This document shows positions 35,003-43,550 of a stretch of 64,000 nucleotides of DNA, one piece after another. The stretch is from a virus, in the IMG/VR virus record IMGVR_UViG_3300047560_002412, positions 1-64,000 of that record; one strand, given 5' to 3'. The first letter of the stretch is position 1; every line of letters starts with the position of its first letter. Both the position numbers and the translations under genes were made by a program. The notes below the pieces were generated by a model. The model made no database searches and was not told the origin of the DNA. It was given only the letters and a program-made list of their open reading frames with translations.

Positions 35003-35197
35003 TTAATCCCAATGACCCTTAGGCCTATTAACTTTAGTTGGGGTTTTGATTTCCCAATTATTAATTTTTGGTTTTTTATTTTTTGTTTTATAATAATCTT
35101 CTAGTTCTTTCAGGGTCCATAGAGCATAGACACTAACTCCTAATGATATAGTGGAAAACGCATATATTAAAAGAAGAAAGTCAAGTTCAATATACAC
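35003..35197 (-). CDS. Single-span membrane protein
   Basis: 64 residues, GTG start overlapping the previous TAG stop. N-terminal membrane span (LLLIYAFSTISLGVSVYALW), basic C-terminus. Part of a four-gene minus-strand set of small proteins. Confidence 0.55.
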   Translation of the reverse strand: MYIELDFLLLIYAFSTISLGVSVYALWTLKELEDYYKTKNKKPKINNWEIKTPTKVNRPKGHWD

Positions 35198-35397
35198 TAT
35201 TTGGTATCCCCAAAATTAACACGATATCCTTTTACAAAAGCAACCATAGGTTCTACTTTTACCAACATAGCTTTTCCGTTTCTATTGGTAATCATAAAAT
35301 GATCTCCGTGTTTCCAACCTAGCTTATCTATATTCAATTCTTCGTCGAATATAATACCATTAGGACTTAAATCCCAATTATAATCTAGATAGAACAT
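35197..35397 (-). CDS. Hypothetical protein
   Basis: 66 residues opening MFYLDYNWDLSPNG. The start at 35397 has AAGGA at the right distance; the longer frame does not. Stop is TAG (35197-35199). Possible small barrel (HGDHFMITNRNGKAMLVKVEPM). Unknown. Confidence 0.6.
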   Translation of the reverse strand: MFYLDYNWDLSPNGIIFDEELNIDKLGWKHGDHFMITNRNGKAMLVKVEPMVAFVKGYRVNFGDTK

Positions 35398-35414
35398 TTT
35401 AAAATTCCTTTTCA

Positions 35415-35696
35415 TTAATCTCGTCTAGCATCGTTCTTGCCATCTGCTCTAGCAATGCGATCTACGTCAGGACGTAGTCCTAGTGCGTTTGATACAATGG
35501 TATCAATACGTACAACATCGTGGTTCATAGTTTTAACTCGATTATCAAGAGCAACAATGATACCTGCCATTCCTTTTATGCTACCCAAAACGCCCTGTAG
35601 CAAAAGTTTAATGGTTAAGTATACAAAATACCCGCCTGCAAATGCCACAGCAATAGGGAAGCCCAAATCGCCTATAATTTTGAAAATTTCATTCAT
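35415..35696 (-). CDS. Small membrane protein, holin-like (BhlA/UviB type), copy 2
   Basis: 93 residues from ATG 35696 (GGAG upstream; the TTG at 35708 is rejected). Span GFPIAVAFAGGYFVYLTIKLLL then a helix with repeated D-x-x-V. Related in layout to the gene at 34640, suggesting duplication. Confidence 0.6.
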   Translation of the reverse strand: MNEIFKIIGDLGFPIAVAFAGGYFVYLTIKLLLQGVLGSIKGMAGIIVALDNRVKTMNHDVVRIDTIVSNALGLRPDVDRIARADGKNDARRD

Positions 35697-35743
35697 TGAT
35701 CGCTCCAATGTTTAGTGTTATTGTTATATGTGTATTTAACCCG

Positions 35744-35772
35744 TTGACATAACTTTTAAGTGATGCTATAAT
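35744..35772 (+). promoter_or_regulatory. Sigma70-type promoter
   Basis: TTGACA (35744-35749), 17-bp spacer, TATAAT (35767-35772): a full consensus promoter directed at the long plus-strand run of small genes. Confidence 0.82.
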
Positions 35773-35801
35773 ATGCACATATTTCTAATAAAGTGATTAA
35801 A

Positions 35802-36608
35802 ATGCGTATCCAAATTGTATCCGATTTGCACCTAGAGTTTTCAGATATTAATGTTCAAAATACCAACGATGCTGATGTGTTGATTTTGGGCGGAGATATC
35901 ATGGTGGCTTCGAAAGTTCATAAGCCCGAGAGCGAATACGGAGTTCGTTTTCGCAATTTCCTGAAGCGTGTTAGCTTCCAATTTCCTCACGTTGTTTACG
36001 TTATGGGTAATCACGAATTTTACAGCGATGGACGCTTCTTTGATTCTATTGATGACATGAGAGCTGCCTGTGGGGTACACGATAACGTGTATCTGCTAGA
36101 ACGAGATACTAAAATTATCAATGATGTTTTATTTGTTGGTGGAACTTTGTGGACTGACATGAACAAATTTGATCCGTTGACTCTTCATGCTGTTACTGAC
36201 ATGATGATGGACTATAGGGCCATTAACAATGACAAAGCTGGTTTCCGCAGACTTAAACCTGCAGATACCGTTGAACGTCATCGTGCTACTCGAGATTATA
36301 TTGTTCAAGTTGTTCAAGAAAATAAAGATAAGAAAATTGTTGTAGTGGGTCACCACTCTCCATCTTTTCAAAGTTGTCATGAACAATACAAACATGACTA
36401 TTTAATGAATGGTGCTTATCATAGTAGTCTAGAAAATATTATGTTGGATAATCCTCATATTAAATTGTGGACACATGGACATACACACCATCCATTTGAC
36501 TACGTCATTGGTGAAACTCGTGTTGTATGTAATCCTCGTGGTTACGAACAACCTTATGGTTATAGTGAATTTACTGGATGGGATCCAGAGAAAGTTGTTG
36601 AAATATAA
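35802..36608 (+). CDS. Calcineurin-like metallophosphoesterase
   Basis: 268 residues. Motifs in order: SDLHLEF (D-x-H), GGDI, MGNHEF, GHHSPS and HGHTHHPF, the full metal set. Start ATG 35802 follows the promoter; the GTG at 35793 is less likely. Substrate unknown; phages use such enzymes on nucleotides or nucleic-acid ends. Confidence 0.85.
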   Translation: MRIQIVSDLHLEFSDINVQNTNDADVLILGGDIMVASKVHKPESEYGVRFRNFLKRVSFQFPHVVYVMGNHEFYSDGRFFDSIDDMRAACGVHDNVYLLERDTKIINDVLFVGGTLWTDMNKFDPLTLHAVTDMMMDYRAINNDKAGFRRLKPADTVERHRATRDYIVQVVQENKDKKIVVVGHHSPSFQSCHEQYKHDYLMNGAYHSSLENIMLDNPHIKLWTHGHTHHPFDYVIGETRVVCNPRGYEQPYGYSEFTGWDPEKVVEI

Positions 36609-36932
36609 ATGGATAAGCAAAAGTTTTTAGAAGATTTAAAAACAGGTGTTCGCCATGTTGTGATCAATACCTGCTACGGTGGCTTTGGTCTAAGTATTCG
36701 CGCTCGTAGTGAATACTGCAAGTTAGCAGGTATCCAAGAAAATGATTTTTATGATCGCAATGTTGCTCGTGATGATCCTTACTTAGTTAAGATTGTTAAA
36801 GAGTTAGGATCAGAAGCAAATGGATCTCATGCCAATCTCAAGATTGTTGAAATTCCCGGAGATGTTTCTTGGCACATCGGAGAATATGATGGCAACGAAT
36901 GGGTTGCCGAAGATCACCGGTCCTGGTCATGA
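36609..36932 (+). CDS. Conserved phage hypothetical protein
   Basis: 107 residues with the pattern VINTCYGGFGLS, ARDDPYLVKIVKELG, IVEIPGDVSWHIGEYDGNEWVAE and HRSW, which I recognise as a widespread phage protein of unknown function. Starts at the stop of the phosphoesterase; overlaps the next gene by four bases. Confidence 0.75.
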   Translation: MDKQKFLEDLKTGVRHVVINTCYGGFGLSIRARSEYCKLAGIQENDFYDRNVARDDPYLVKIVKELGSEANGSHANLKIVEIPGDVSWHIGEYDGNEWVAEDHRSWS

Positions 36933-37201
36933 AAACAAAAATACATCATTGGCAATTTCACGATGGGGTTACTCCCATTAATCCTGGTAGCCCATTTGGA
37001 GAAATGGTTCCTCCACGTGGCTGGACCTGTTGGGTATATCCAGAAAATGATTATGAGTTTGAAGACTGGATGTCTAAGAACTGCCCTACTACAGATTGCA
37101 CTCATCGTTTTAACTCCGGTGATCCTATGTACACCGTTAATATTAGCGACGACAAAGAAGCAACTCTTTTTCATTTAAAGTATGGTGATGGGACTTGGTA
37201 A
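36929..37201 (+). CDS. Small DA-x-F-x-L-R-W family protein, member 1
   Basis: 90 residues. C-terminus DDKEATLFHLKYGDG fits a shared ending found in at least seven other genes here (acidic-E/D-A-x-x-F-x-L-R/K-W). Starts at ATG 36929 overlapping the previous TGA. Middle contains WVYPENDYEFEDWMSKNC. Confidence 0.65.
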   Translation: MKTKIHHWQFHDGVTPINPGSPFGEMVPPRGWTCWVYPENDYEFEDWMSKNCPTTDCTHRFNSGDPMYTVNISDDKEATLFHLKYGDGTW

Positions 37202-37451
37202 AGGTTTAAAGGTAGCAAGTGTGAACGAGATCTTAGCAACAAGAGCTCGTGCTACCTTTTCTTATCGTATAAACTTTGATAATATTAAAATAGGCAATGT
37301 TAAGCCTATGAATGAATGGTGTGAATCTAATTGTCGAGGACTATGGAGATCTGAGACATACCACGCCCTTTATTGGCAGTTTGAAGACGAACAAGATGCT
37401 ACAATGTTTATGCTTCGGTGGGCACAGGCGGAAGGAAACAAGATAAAATGA
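37182..37451 (+). CDS. Small DA-x-F-x-L-R-W family protein, member 2
   Basis: 89 residues, or 87 from ATG 37188. Shares W-C-E-S-N-C and the ending FEDEQDATMFMLRWA with its neighbours. Overlaps member 1 and member 3. Confidence 0.65.
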   Translation: MVMGLGKGLKVASVNEILATRARATFSYRINFDNIKIGNVKPMNEWCESNCRGLWRSETYHALYWQFEDEQDATMFMLRWAQAEGNKIK

Positions 37452-37648
37452 GAGTGCTAAACAAAAGTATTTGGCCTTTTCAAACTCGAGTAAAAGGCGA
37501 CCGCGATGACATTTATATTTGGTGTCAGCAAAAGTTGTATCACGGCGGCCATTATGAACCTAATTGGTACTACAATTCTGAAACCAATACTTGGTGCTTC
37601 AAAGACGGCAAAGAATTTACTATGTTTTGTTTAAAGTGGGCATCGTGA
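37448..37648 (+). CDS. Small DA-x-F-x-L-R-W family protein, member 3
   Basis: 66 residues. IWCQQKLYHGG then TWCFKDGKEFTMFCLKWAS. ATGA overlap with the preceding gene. Function unknown. Confidence 0.65.
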   Translation: MRVLNKSIWPFQTRVKGDRDDIYIWCQQKLYHGGHYEPNWYYNSETNTWCFKDGKEFTMFCLKWAS

Positions 37649-38040
37649 ACTTACAACCTTGGCAATCGGAATTATTAAAGAAAATGGCACAATATAAAGG
37701 ACGCGGTCTAATACAGATCACAGGACGGAATACAGGCAAGAGTGCCATTTCTGCCGCTGCTCTTCAGCGAATGATGAATGATATTCATAGTCGTCCTATA
37801 GAAGATATCATGCTGTCAGAAGGCAAAGTCTACGGTGCTCGTTATTATACAGCAGAGCCCATTGGAGGTAATTGGATAGAGATGGAAGCGTGGTGTTATC
37901 AAACATTTGGTGACGACACAAGTCCTATCTGGGGAGAAGATCGGGCCCCAGAACCTGCACAGCGTTGGTATAAAAACAATCGTAAGTTTTGGTTTAGAAG
38001 TGAGGCAGACAGAACTATGTTTGTATTAAAATGGCGGTAA
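37645..38040 (+). CDS. Terminase-like P-loop segment fused to the DA-x-F-x-L-R-W module
   Basis: 131 residues, GTG start overlapping the previous stop. The first half, NLQPWQSELLKKM then LIQITGRNTGKSAISAAAL, resembles the N-terminus and deviant Walker A of large terminases (T4 gp17 has SRQLGKT). The second half ends FWFRSEADRTMFVLKWR, the small-family ending. Too short to be a terminase. Possible regulator or domain relic. Confidence 0.6.
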   Translation: MNLQPWQSELLKKMAQYKGRGLIQITGRNTGKSAISAAALQRMMNDIHSRPIEDIMLSEGKVYGARYYTAEPIGGNWIEMEAWCYQTFGDDTSPIWGEDRAPEPAQRWYKNNRKFWFRSEADRTMFVLKWR

Positions 38041-38420
38041 GAACTCTTAGACGTAAAGTCATTATACGCGAGTACGATTTCGAAAGAGTAAAGAGAGAAG
38101 CATTCGCTCCTACAGGTATACATACTCTTTACGATCGTGTCAGTTTCATGCCGCTAAATCAAGAAGCTATTGAAAAATTAAAAGTTGTAGACATTCTTAA
38201 GGGAAAAAATCATACTCCTATTCTAGAAACAAAATGGAATACAAAGATACCTGGGTTATTGTTACGAGATTTAAAAGATTATCTATACGATGAACGATAT
38301 GCTATGTGGAGAGTAACTATAGATCTTGATGGTTACTTATGTGTGCAGGCAAGAAAAAATACACCCCTAAGTAGAATAGGTTGGGGTGTGTTTGAAAAAG
38401 ACTTAATAAGTAGACTATGA
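38031..38420 (+). CDS. Hypothetical protein
   Basis: 129 residues, basic N-terminus (MAVRTLRRKVIIREYDFERVKREAF). A middle region repeats the theme PGLLLRDLKDYLYDERYAMWRV. No motif recognised. Overlaps both neighbours. Confidence 0.6.
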   Translation: MAVRTLRRKVIIREYDFERVKREAFAPTGIHTLYDRVSFMPLNQEAIEKLKVVDILKGKNHTPILETKWNTKIPGLLLRDLKDYLYDERYAMWRVTIDLDGYLCVQARKNTPLSRIGWGVFEKDLISRL

Positions 38421-38674
38421 AGTTAGAAGACCAAATTATCGAAGAACTTGGGACACAGATGCAGAGTGAAATAGACTTTCACATCTTATCAGACATGTTA
38501 GTAGAATTAGGCTGGACTAGAGTGATTATATCTAGGTTTCAAGACAATCATCATGCGATAGATATAAGGATTTGGTGTGAAGAGCATATCAAGAATCCTT
38601 ACGAAAATCGTGGAACTAATTTTGTATTTGAAGACCAAGGCGATGCAGTTAACTTTACATTAAGGTGGATATAA
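38417..38674 (+). CDS. Small DA-x-F-x-L-R-W family protein, member 4
   Basis: 85 residues. IRIWCEEHIKNPYENRG and the ending FEDQGDAVNFTLRWI match the family. Overlaps neighbours at ATGA and TAATG junctions. Confidence 0.65.
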   Translation: MKLEDQIIEELGTQMQSEIDFHILSDMLVELGWTRVIISRFQDNHHAIDIRIWCEEHIKNPYENRGTNFVFEDQGDAVNFTLRWI

Positions 38675-38961
38675 TGGAATACTTTTGGAGTGATGGTGGA
38701 AATAATCGCCCAGACTTTACCTATCGTTATACTATGAAAGAAGTAACCAGCGAAATGTATCGATGGTGTCAAAATTATCCTGCAAACGGTCCATTTGATC
38801 GATTCCATGTTATCCGTAACTATGGACAGCCTACAGATGCTGACAAGAAAGAAATTCCACTCATTCAATTTGAAAATAAAAAAGCTGCCTTTATGTTTAG
38901 TATTGCATTTAGCGAATATGTTTTAGAAGATAAAACTTATAGGTTTGCTCGTGAACCATGA
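38674..38961 (+). CDS. Hypothetical protein, distant member of the small family
   Basis: 95 residues. MYRWCQNYPANGPF and FENKKAAFMFSIAF suggest a diverged family member with an extended tail. Start ATG 38674 overlaps the previous TAA by one base. Confidence 0.6.
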   Translation: MEYFWSDGGNNRPDFTYRYTMKEVTSEMYRWCQNYPANGPFDRFHVIRNYGQPTDADKKEIPLIQFENKKAAFMFSIAFSEYVLEDKTYRFAREP

Positions 38962-39173
38962 TGATAACACAACGTATATTCAACGGACCAGACTGCTATC
39001 CTTGGATGCAGGTATTTGCGTTTTTGCCTGTTAAAACTATCAGTGGCAAATATGTGTGGCTTCGTAAAATTTACAAACAGCGTTGCTGGGTAGTGTGGGG
39101 CACAGGATTTCATATGGAGCCTCACGTAGAATACGCTGAACTTTTTGATATATTAAATTATGGGCAAAGTTAA
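38958..39173 (+). CDS. Conserved phage-type hypothetical protein
   Basis: 71 residues, aromatic (QVFAFLPVKTISGKYVWLRKIYKQ). Recurring type in T4-like phages without known role. Overlaps both neighbours. Confidence 0.6.
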   Translation: MMITQRIFNGPDCYPWMQVFAFLPVKTISGKYVWLRKIYKQRCWVVWGTGFHMEPHVEYAELFDILNYGQS

Positions 39174-39561
39174 AAATTCTATAATATGGCCAGATGCGCC
39201 AGACCGATCATCAGCAGCAAACCAAGCATTAGCTGACGCATACTTTAAATATCATTCTCCCTACACTCACCGGCCGCCTAAACATAAGTACAACGTAATA
39301 GGAGATCGCGTGGAAGAATGTAAAGAAATTATTGTTCATCAATTCATGATGGGTGATGTAGAAGATCCCGACTTATATGCTGCCGAACCATTAATTAAAT
39401 GGCAAGAAAGTGAATCAGGAAAATGGATAATGAAAAATGCCGCAGACACCCCGACATGGTACAGAATGGCAGATCCAACAACCTACGGATACAAATATCA
39501 AATCCGAGCAAAACTAATGGGCCCTGCCCTAACAGAATGGTTTTTAAGGTACGGGAAATAA
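39160..39561 (+). CDS. Conserved hypothetical protein
   Basis: 133 residues. VEECKEIIVHQFMMGDVEDPDLYAAEPLIKWQ and a C-terminal WFLRYGK, similar in flavour to the family ending but without its acidic-Ala motif. Unknown role. Confidence 0.6.
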   Translation: MGKVKNSIIWPDAPDRSSAANQALADAYFKYHSPYTHRPPKHKYNVIGDRVEECKEIIVHQFMMGDVEDPDLYAAEPLIKWQESESGKWIMKNAADTPTWYRMADPTTYGYKYQIRAKLMGPALTEWFLRYGK

Positions 39562-39818
39562 TGGGCGCACCTGTAGCTAAAATAATGCCCAAACCAAAAG
39601 TGGTGGATAGCCACTTAACTCGAGATGAAAAATTAATGGGGTTGCTATCAACCTACTTTCCTGTTATAATTAAAAATGAAAATGATTATTCAGAAAAGTT
39701 AACTTGGTGTCTTGAACATTGCCAAAGTAAGTTTCGTGATATTAAAATGAGCGATGGACGAGTTTGGTATTTTCAAAACGATAAAGACGCTTCAATGTTT
39801 GCATTAAAATGGGCTTAA
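39561..39818 (+). CDS. Small DA-x-F-x-L-R-W family protein, member 5
   Basis: 85 residues. LTWCLEHCQSKF and VWYFQNDKDASMFALKWA. The start overlaps the previous stop by one base. Confidence 0.65.
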   Translation: MGAPVAKIMPKPKVVDSHLTRDEKLMGLLSTYFPVIIKNENDYSEKLTWCLEHCQSKFRDIKMSDGRVWYFQNDKDASMFALKWA

Positions 39819-40087
39819 CTCCAGTAACTGGTGGATGGGTGTACAACGTGGTTGGTACAAAACAACTATATTGGATTAATACAAAAAGACGATGCTCGTT
39901 GTCTGCGCGAGTTAAAGTAATCTCTGAAGACGGCGATAAATCTTTTACCACAGGGTTAACAGAAGAAGATATGGACCAAATACATCAATGGTGCCAATCT
40001 CATAATTGTGGTATTAGAACAAGTTTTGATACTTTCAAATTTAAAACCAAAAAAGAAATGACTATGTTTTTAATGAGGTGGGGATGA
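39809..40087 (+). CDS. Small DA-x-F-x-L-R-W family protein, member 6
   Basis: 92 residues. IHQWCQSHNCGI and FKTKKEMTMFLMRWG follow the family layout. Overlaps both neighbours. Confidence 0.65.
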   Translation: MGLTPVTGGWVYNVVGTKQLYWINTKRRCSLSARVKVISEDGDKSFTTGLTEEDMDQIHQWCQSHNCGIRTSFDTFKFKTKKEMTMFLMRWG

Positions 40088-40299
40088 AAGTAGTTTATCT
40101 CACCGATGAAAAAATTCCGTATGAACATGCCGATTCATATTTTAAAGAAGCTGCTGATTGGGCAAGAAAACAATGCTCTAGTTTTGTAAATTATCATGTT
40201 CAGGATGTGTCAGATGTTTCTTACACCTGCGACCATGTTGCCCAATATCGATTTAACGATCCAAAAGACGCAGTATTATTCAATCTACGATGGAGTTAA
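40084..40299 (+). CDS. Small DA-x-F-x-L-R-W family protein, member 7
   Basis: 71 residues from ATG 40084 (ATGA overlap). AADWARKQCSSF and YRFNDPKDAVLFNLRWS. Last of the tandem run, just before a promoter. Confidence 0.65.
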   Translation: MKVVYLTDEKIPYEHADSYFKEAADWARKQCSSFVNYHVQDVSDVSYTCDHVAQYRFNDPKDAVLFNLRWS

Positions 40300-40300
40300 C

Positions 40301-40329
40301 TTGACTTTCTATCCTATCGATGTTATAAT
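40301..40329 (+). promoter_or_regulatory. Sigma70-type promoter
   Basis: TTGACT (40301-40306), 17-bp spacer, TATAAT (40324-40329), beginning right after the preceding stop codon. Confidence 0.78.
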
Positions 40330-40361
40330 TAGATATCGTAAGAGATTATAGAAAGATTCAA

Positions 40362-40817
40362 ATGGCACGTAGTAGAGCAAAACTTACCGACAAGCAAGAA
40401 CGTATTCTAGTTCAAGCCCAGTTAATGGGTTTGACTCCTCGCGATATGCAACAGATTTCAAACCGATTGATTGCACTTCAAAAGGAAGCCGAGGAAATCA
40501 AAAAAATTGGCGAGACTATTCACGGTTATAGTTGGACCAAGACTGATAAAGGTACTTGGAATATTACTACTCCAGATGGATATCTTTGTGAGTTTTCAAA
40601 AGGCCTAAGAAGCAAACGTGATTATTGGAGACGTAGCTTAGAATACAATGTTAAAGTTACCAAACCCGGTACTGCCTTTAAAACTAGATACCTTAACAAA
40701 AAAAGTGTCAGTATACGTGACGATTGGACAGCTAGAATCTGTCCGGAAGGTAATAAAGAACTCTACGGTCTTATTTGCTGGACCCAGGGTTTAAAATGGG
40801 AAATTAAAAATCAATGA
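40362..40817 (+). CDS. Hypothetical protein
   Basis: 151 residues. Helical N-terminus (TDKQERILVQAQLMGLTPRDMQQISNRLIAL) that could be a helix-turn-helix or coiled coil, then a basic, aromatic C-terminus. First gene behind a promoter. Unknown. Confidence 0.6.
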   Translation: MARSRAKLTDKQERILVQAQLMGLTPRDMQQISNRLIALQKEAEEIKKIGETIHGYSWTKTDKGTWNITTPDGYLCEFSKGLRSKRDYWRRSLEYNVKVTKPGTAFKTRYLNKKSVSIRDDWTARICPEGNKELYGLICWTQGLKWEIKNQ

Positions 40818-41071
40818 AAATTGAACAAGCAACTATTGTAGAATTTCTGCCTACTGAGATTTGGTACGAGAAGGATTTCTTTGGAACGGTACATGTCAAG
40901 ATGCAACATCAAGGCATGGACCCGTTCACTTTTATTCAAATGCATTATGACTATGCCTATACCAGCAACGGTCATCAACACGATATGGTTAAACGTATTG
41001 GGCAGTTATTAGGTGTAGAAGATATTCAACAACGCGAATGGGTTATGCCCGATGAATGGAAACAAAAATGA
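40814..41071 (+). CDS. Hypothetical protein
   Basis: 85 residues, beta-rich, with several His and aromatic residues (FIQMHYDYAYTSNGHQH). ATGA overlaps at both ends. Unknown. Confidence 0.6.
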   Translation: MKIEQATIVEFLPTEIWYEKDFFGTVHVKMQHQGMDPFTFIQMHYDYAYTSNGHQHDMVKRIGQLLGVEDIQQREWVMPDEWKQK

Positions 41072-41280
41072 ATGAACTCATTAGAAAGTTTGAAAGAGAA
41101 TCTCATATCGATGTGTATGGTCTTGGTAAAGATCGTATAAAATGGGAAGAAACTTTAGAAAAATTTGCCAAAATGATTATTTGCGAATGTGCAGATTTAT
41201 TTCCTATGACATTCACCGACGAGCAATATCAACGCAGAATTGATAAAACGATTAGAAAACACTTTGGAGTTGATCAATGA
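41068..41280 (+). CDS. Hypothetical protein
   Basis: 70 residues from ATG 41068. Helical and charged, with pattern ECADLFPMTFTDEQYQRRIDKTIRKHFG. This resembles a phage protein type often near the next gene. Unknown. Confidence 0.6.
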   Translation: MNELIRKFERESHIDVYGLGKDRIKWEETLEKFAKMIICECADLFPMTFTDEQYQRRIDKTIRKHFGVDQ

Positions 41281-41729
41281 ACGAGAATCAATACGAAGAA
41301 TTTGCTAAGAAGATGGAAACCGAGTATCCACGTATGTTTAGTGGACGCTACGGTGGGTTTGCTGTAGGCAAAGGTTGGTGGCCACTGCTTGAAAAACTAT
41401 GTGCTACAATTCAACGTCACACTGACTGGGCCAATGATACTCGTACTGCTTTGCTAATTGCAAATCCGTACAATCATAAAATTCCAGACGAGTGTCCCCA
41501 GGTTGTTGTAGAACAGGTTAAAGAAAAGTTTGGTACACTACGCTTCTACTATCAAGGTGGCGATGATTATATCAGAGGTGCTGTAAGTCTTGCAGAAAGT
41601 CTAACAGGGCATTTGTGCGAGGATTGTGGCGGATTCGGTGAAGTTAGACATGGCGGATGGATACGTGTACTCTGCGATGTACACGAAGCCGAACATCAAG
41701 CAAAAATGAAAGAAAGGTCTAGCACATGA
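41277..41729 (+). CDS. Conserved phage hypothetical protein with metal-binding tail
   Basis: 150 residues. Recognised pattern of a widespread phage family: RMFSGRYGGFAVGKGWWPLL, QVKEKFGTLRFYYQGGDD and a C-terminal CEDCGGFG ... GWIRVLCDVHE with Cys and His that could bind zinc. Function unknown. Confidence 0.75.
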   Translation: MNENQYEEFAKKMETEYPRMFSGRYGGFAVGKGWWPLLEKLCATIQRHTDWANDTRTALLIANPYNHKIPDECPQVVVEQVKEKFGTLRFYYQGGDDYIRGAVSLAESLTGHLCEDCGGFGEVRHGGWIRVLCDVHEAEHQAKMKERSST

Positions 41730-42019
41730 ATTCTCGTGAACAGGTTATTACATCGATGTGCTATACATTTAGACACGACTACGGTCTTGAGAAAGACATC
41801 GGCAATGGATTCATCTCTGAGCTTACAGCAGGAATGACCAAAGATGAACGTGAATTTTTGTTTCGACAAATGGCACAAATCTATGACAACGATATTGCTC
41901 CCGTTCTAGAAGACTATCGTAGATTAGTAGACGGTGAAGCTGTTGTAGTACCTAAGGATCGAGACCATGCAGAAGCATTGGTTCGTGTTGGCATGTTCTA
42001 CTTGGAGAATAATAAGTGA
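41726..42019 (+). CDS. Hypothetical protein
   Basis: 97 residues, helical and acidic, with MCYTFRHDYGLEK and KDEREFLFRQMAQIYDNDIAPV. ATGA overlaps on both sides. Unknown. Confidence 0.6.
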   Translation: MNSREQVITSMCYTFRHDYGLEKDIGNGFISELTAGMTKDEREFLFRQMAQIYDNDIAPVLEDYRRLVDGEAVVVPKDRDHAEALVRVGMFYLENNK

Positions 42020-42417
42020 AAATTGGATTCAGTCTAGGTCGTTGTATTCGTGATATTGTTATGGGTAAGATCAGCGAAGACGAAGTTGCCTTTATTATCA
42101 CAGCAACCTGTATCCGTGAGCCAGCTCAGTTAGCCCCAGTTATAGCTGAGTACTCATTTCGAAGTGACTATCTTGCAGGACTAGATGAAGTAGAATGTCT
42201 TCGTGTTGCAAAGAGTCTTTGGGATAGCAACAAACTGATTCAGCCACGTCGCGAAGGCATCCATCGCCATAAGCAACCTGAGAATAGTGTTTGGGTTGAT
42301 ATATTTCCTACCGAACTATCAGAGAATGAATCAGTTAAGAAAGCCTGGGATGGTTACCGATTTATGCTACATATGACTGAGAACGTCGATACTGAAGCGT
42401 TGGAAACTTTTAAATGA
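42016..42417 (+). CDS. Conserved phage hypothetical protein
   Basis: 133 residues, GTG start. SLGRCIRDIVMGKISEDEVAFIITAT is a phage-type opening; later VWVDIFPTE. No catalytic motif. Coupled by overlap to both neighbours. Confidence 0.6.
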   Translation: MKIGFSLGRCIRDIVMGKISEDEVAFIITATCIREPAQLAPVIAEYSFRSDYLAGLDEVECLRVAKSLWDSNKLIQPRREGIHRHKQPENSVWVDIFPTELSENESVKKAWDGYRFMLHMTENVDTEALETFK

Positions 42418-42710
42418 TTTACTTTAACATCAATATCCGCAACCCTAAGTGGTGGGATCGTTTTCAAAATATCAAATGTTGGATGGGCGAAACTCCTATC
42501 CCGCATAAGTTTTGGGAAGCTCAGATCACAAAAGGTCCTGAGCTATTCCGTATCGAGTTTGAAGTAACGACACAGCAAGACCACGCAGGCTTTAATGTTG
42601 AGTTTGGACTGCTAGGTTATTGCCTACACTTTACCGTCTACGACAATCGTCACTGGAATCATGAGGAACATCGTTGGATGTTCTATACAGAAGAACACGG
42701 AATGCACTAA
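42414..42710 (+). CDS. Conserved phage hypothetical protein
   Basis: 98 residues, strongly aromatic with many Trp and His (FEVTTQQDHAGFNVEFGLLGY then FTVYDNRHWNHEEHRW). Recurring phage type; role unknown. Confidence 0.62.
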   Translation: MIYFNINIRNPKWWDRFQNIKCWMGETPIPHKFWEAQITKGPELFRIEFEVTTQQDHAGFNVEFGLLGYCLHFTVYDNRHWNHEEHRWMFYTEEHGMH

Positions 42711-43183
42711 TGAAAAAAATTTATTACGAAAAGAAAGGACGTAGATATGTCCCTGTCGCGGAATATGATAACGACTTTATGGATAGTTTTCCTCGCGGTA
42801 ATCATTTGGTTATGTGCTACCCAGGGGGTTCAAGTCGTCGGTTCAATATTGATCCGAACTATGCGGCTCTTATAGCCGCTGGCCGTGTTGCCGAAGATGC
42901 TATTAGCAAACATATTATGAATGTCAGTGCCCTTCGTGTTCCAGAAAAAAATAAACCGTTAACTGAAGAGCAAAATAAAGCATGGCAAGCATTTAATGAA
43001 GCAATGGGCAATAAGATGTACGCACTTGAATGGTGTAGTTATCGCGAAGCCGCAGAAGCAGGCGTAAAAGCAATGATGGCTGAGGCAGAAACTTTAATGT
43101 TAAACCCTGCTGTTCAAAAGGCATTTAATCATTTTATTTTGGTATGTGAATTAACTAAGGAGCATAGTTATGACTCAAATTGA
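42710..43183 (+). CDS. Hypothetical protein
   Basis: 157 residues from ATG 42710. YGNHLVMCYPGGSSRRFN-like middle (actual GNHLVMCYPGGSSRRFNID), then helical Ala-rich C-terminus. Resembles a recurring T4-like phage protein of unknown function. Overlaps its neighbours. Confidence 0.62.
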   Translation: MKKIYYEKKGRRYVPVAEYDNDFMDSFPRGNHLVMCYPGGSSRRFNIDPNYAALIAAGRVAEDAISKHIMNVSALRVPEKNKPLTEEQNKAWQAFNEAMGNKMYALEWCSYREAAEAGVKAMMAEAETLMLNPAVQKAFNHFILVCELTKEHSYDSN

Positions 43184-43550
43184 AATTATTATTTTATTGT
43201 TGGCATTATTTGGAGTAAAACATTTTATCGTTGATTTTTTACTTCAAAGAAAATATCAATATTCAAATAAAGGAATCTACGGACATCCCGGTGGACTTCT
43301 ACATGCAGGATTGCATTCTATAGGAACCTTTTTTTGCTTGGCATTTTTCAACCCGTTTTTTGCTCTAATTTCAGCAATTTTTGACGGGGTAGTTCATTAT
43401 CATATTGATTGGGCTAAAACTAACATAAATGCTCGATTTGGCTGGGGACCAAACACCCACGAAGAATTTTGGTGGCTTTTAGGGCTAGATCAGTTCCTCC
43501 ATTACCTGACCTATATAGCTATTATTGGCTGGGCTGTAGGGGCTTTCTAA
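43170..43550 (+). CDS. DUF3307-like membrane protein
   Basis: 126 residues with four hydrophobic stretches. Family hallmarks: FGVKHFIVDFLLQ with H-x3-D, HAGLHSIGTF, HYHIDWAKTN and the late DQFLHYLTY. Membrane-embedded, role unknown. AAGGAG ribosome site. Confidence 0.8.
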   Translation: MTQIEIIILLLALFGVKHFIVDFLLQRKYQYSNKGIYGHPGGLLHAGLHSIGTFFCLAFFNPFFALISAIFDGVVHYHIDWAKTNINARFGWGPNTHEEFWWLLGLDQFLHYLTYIAIIGWAVGAF

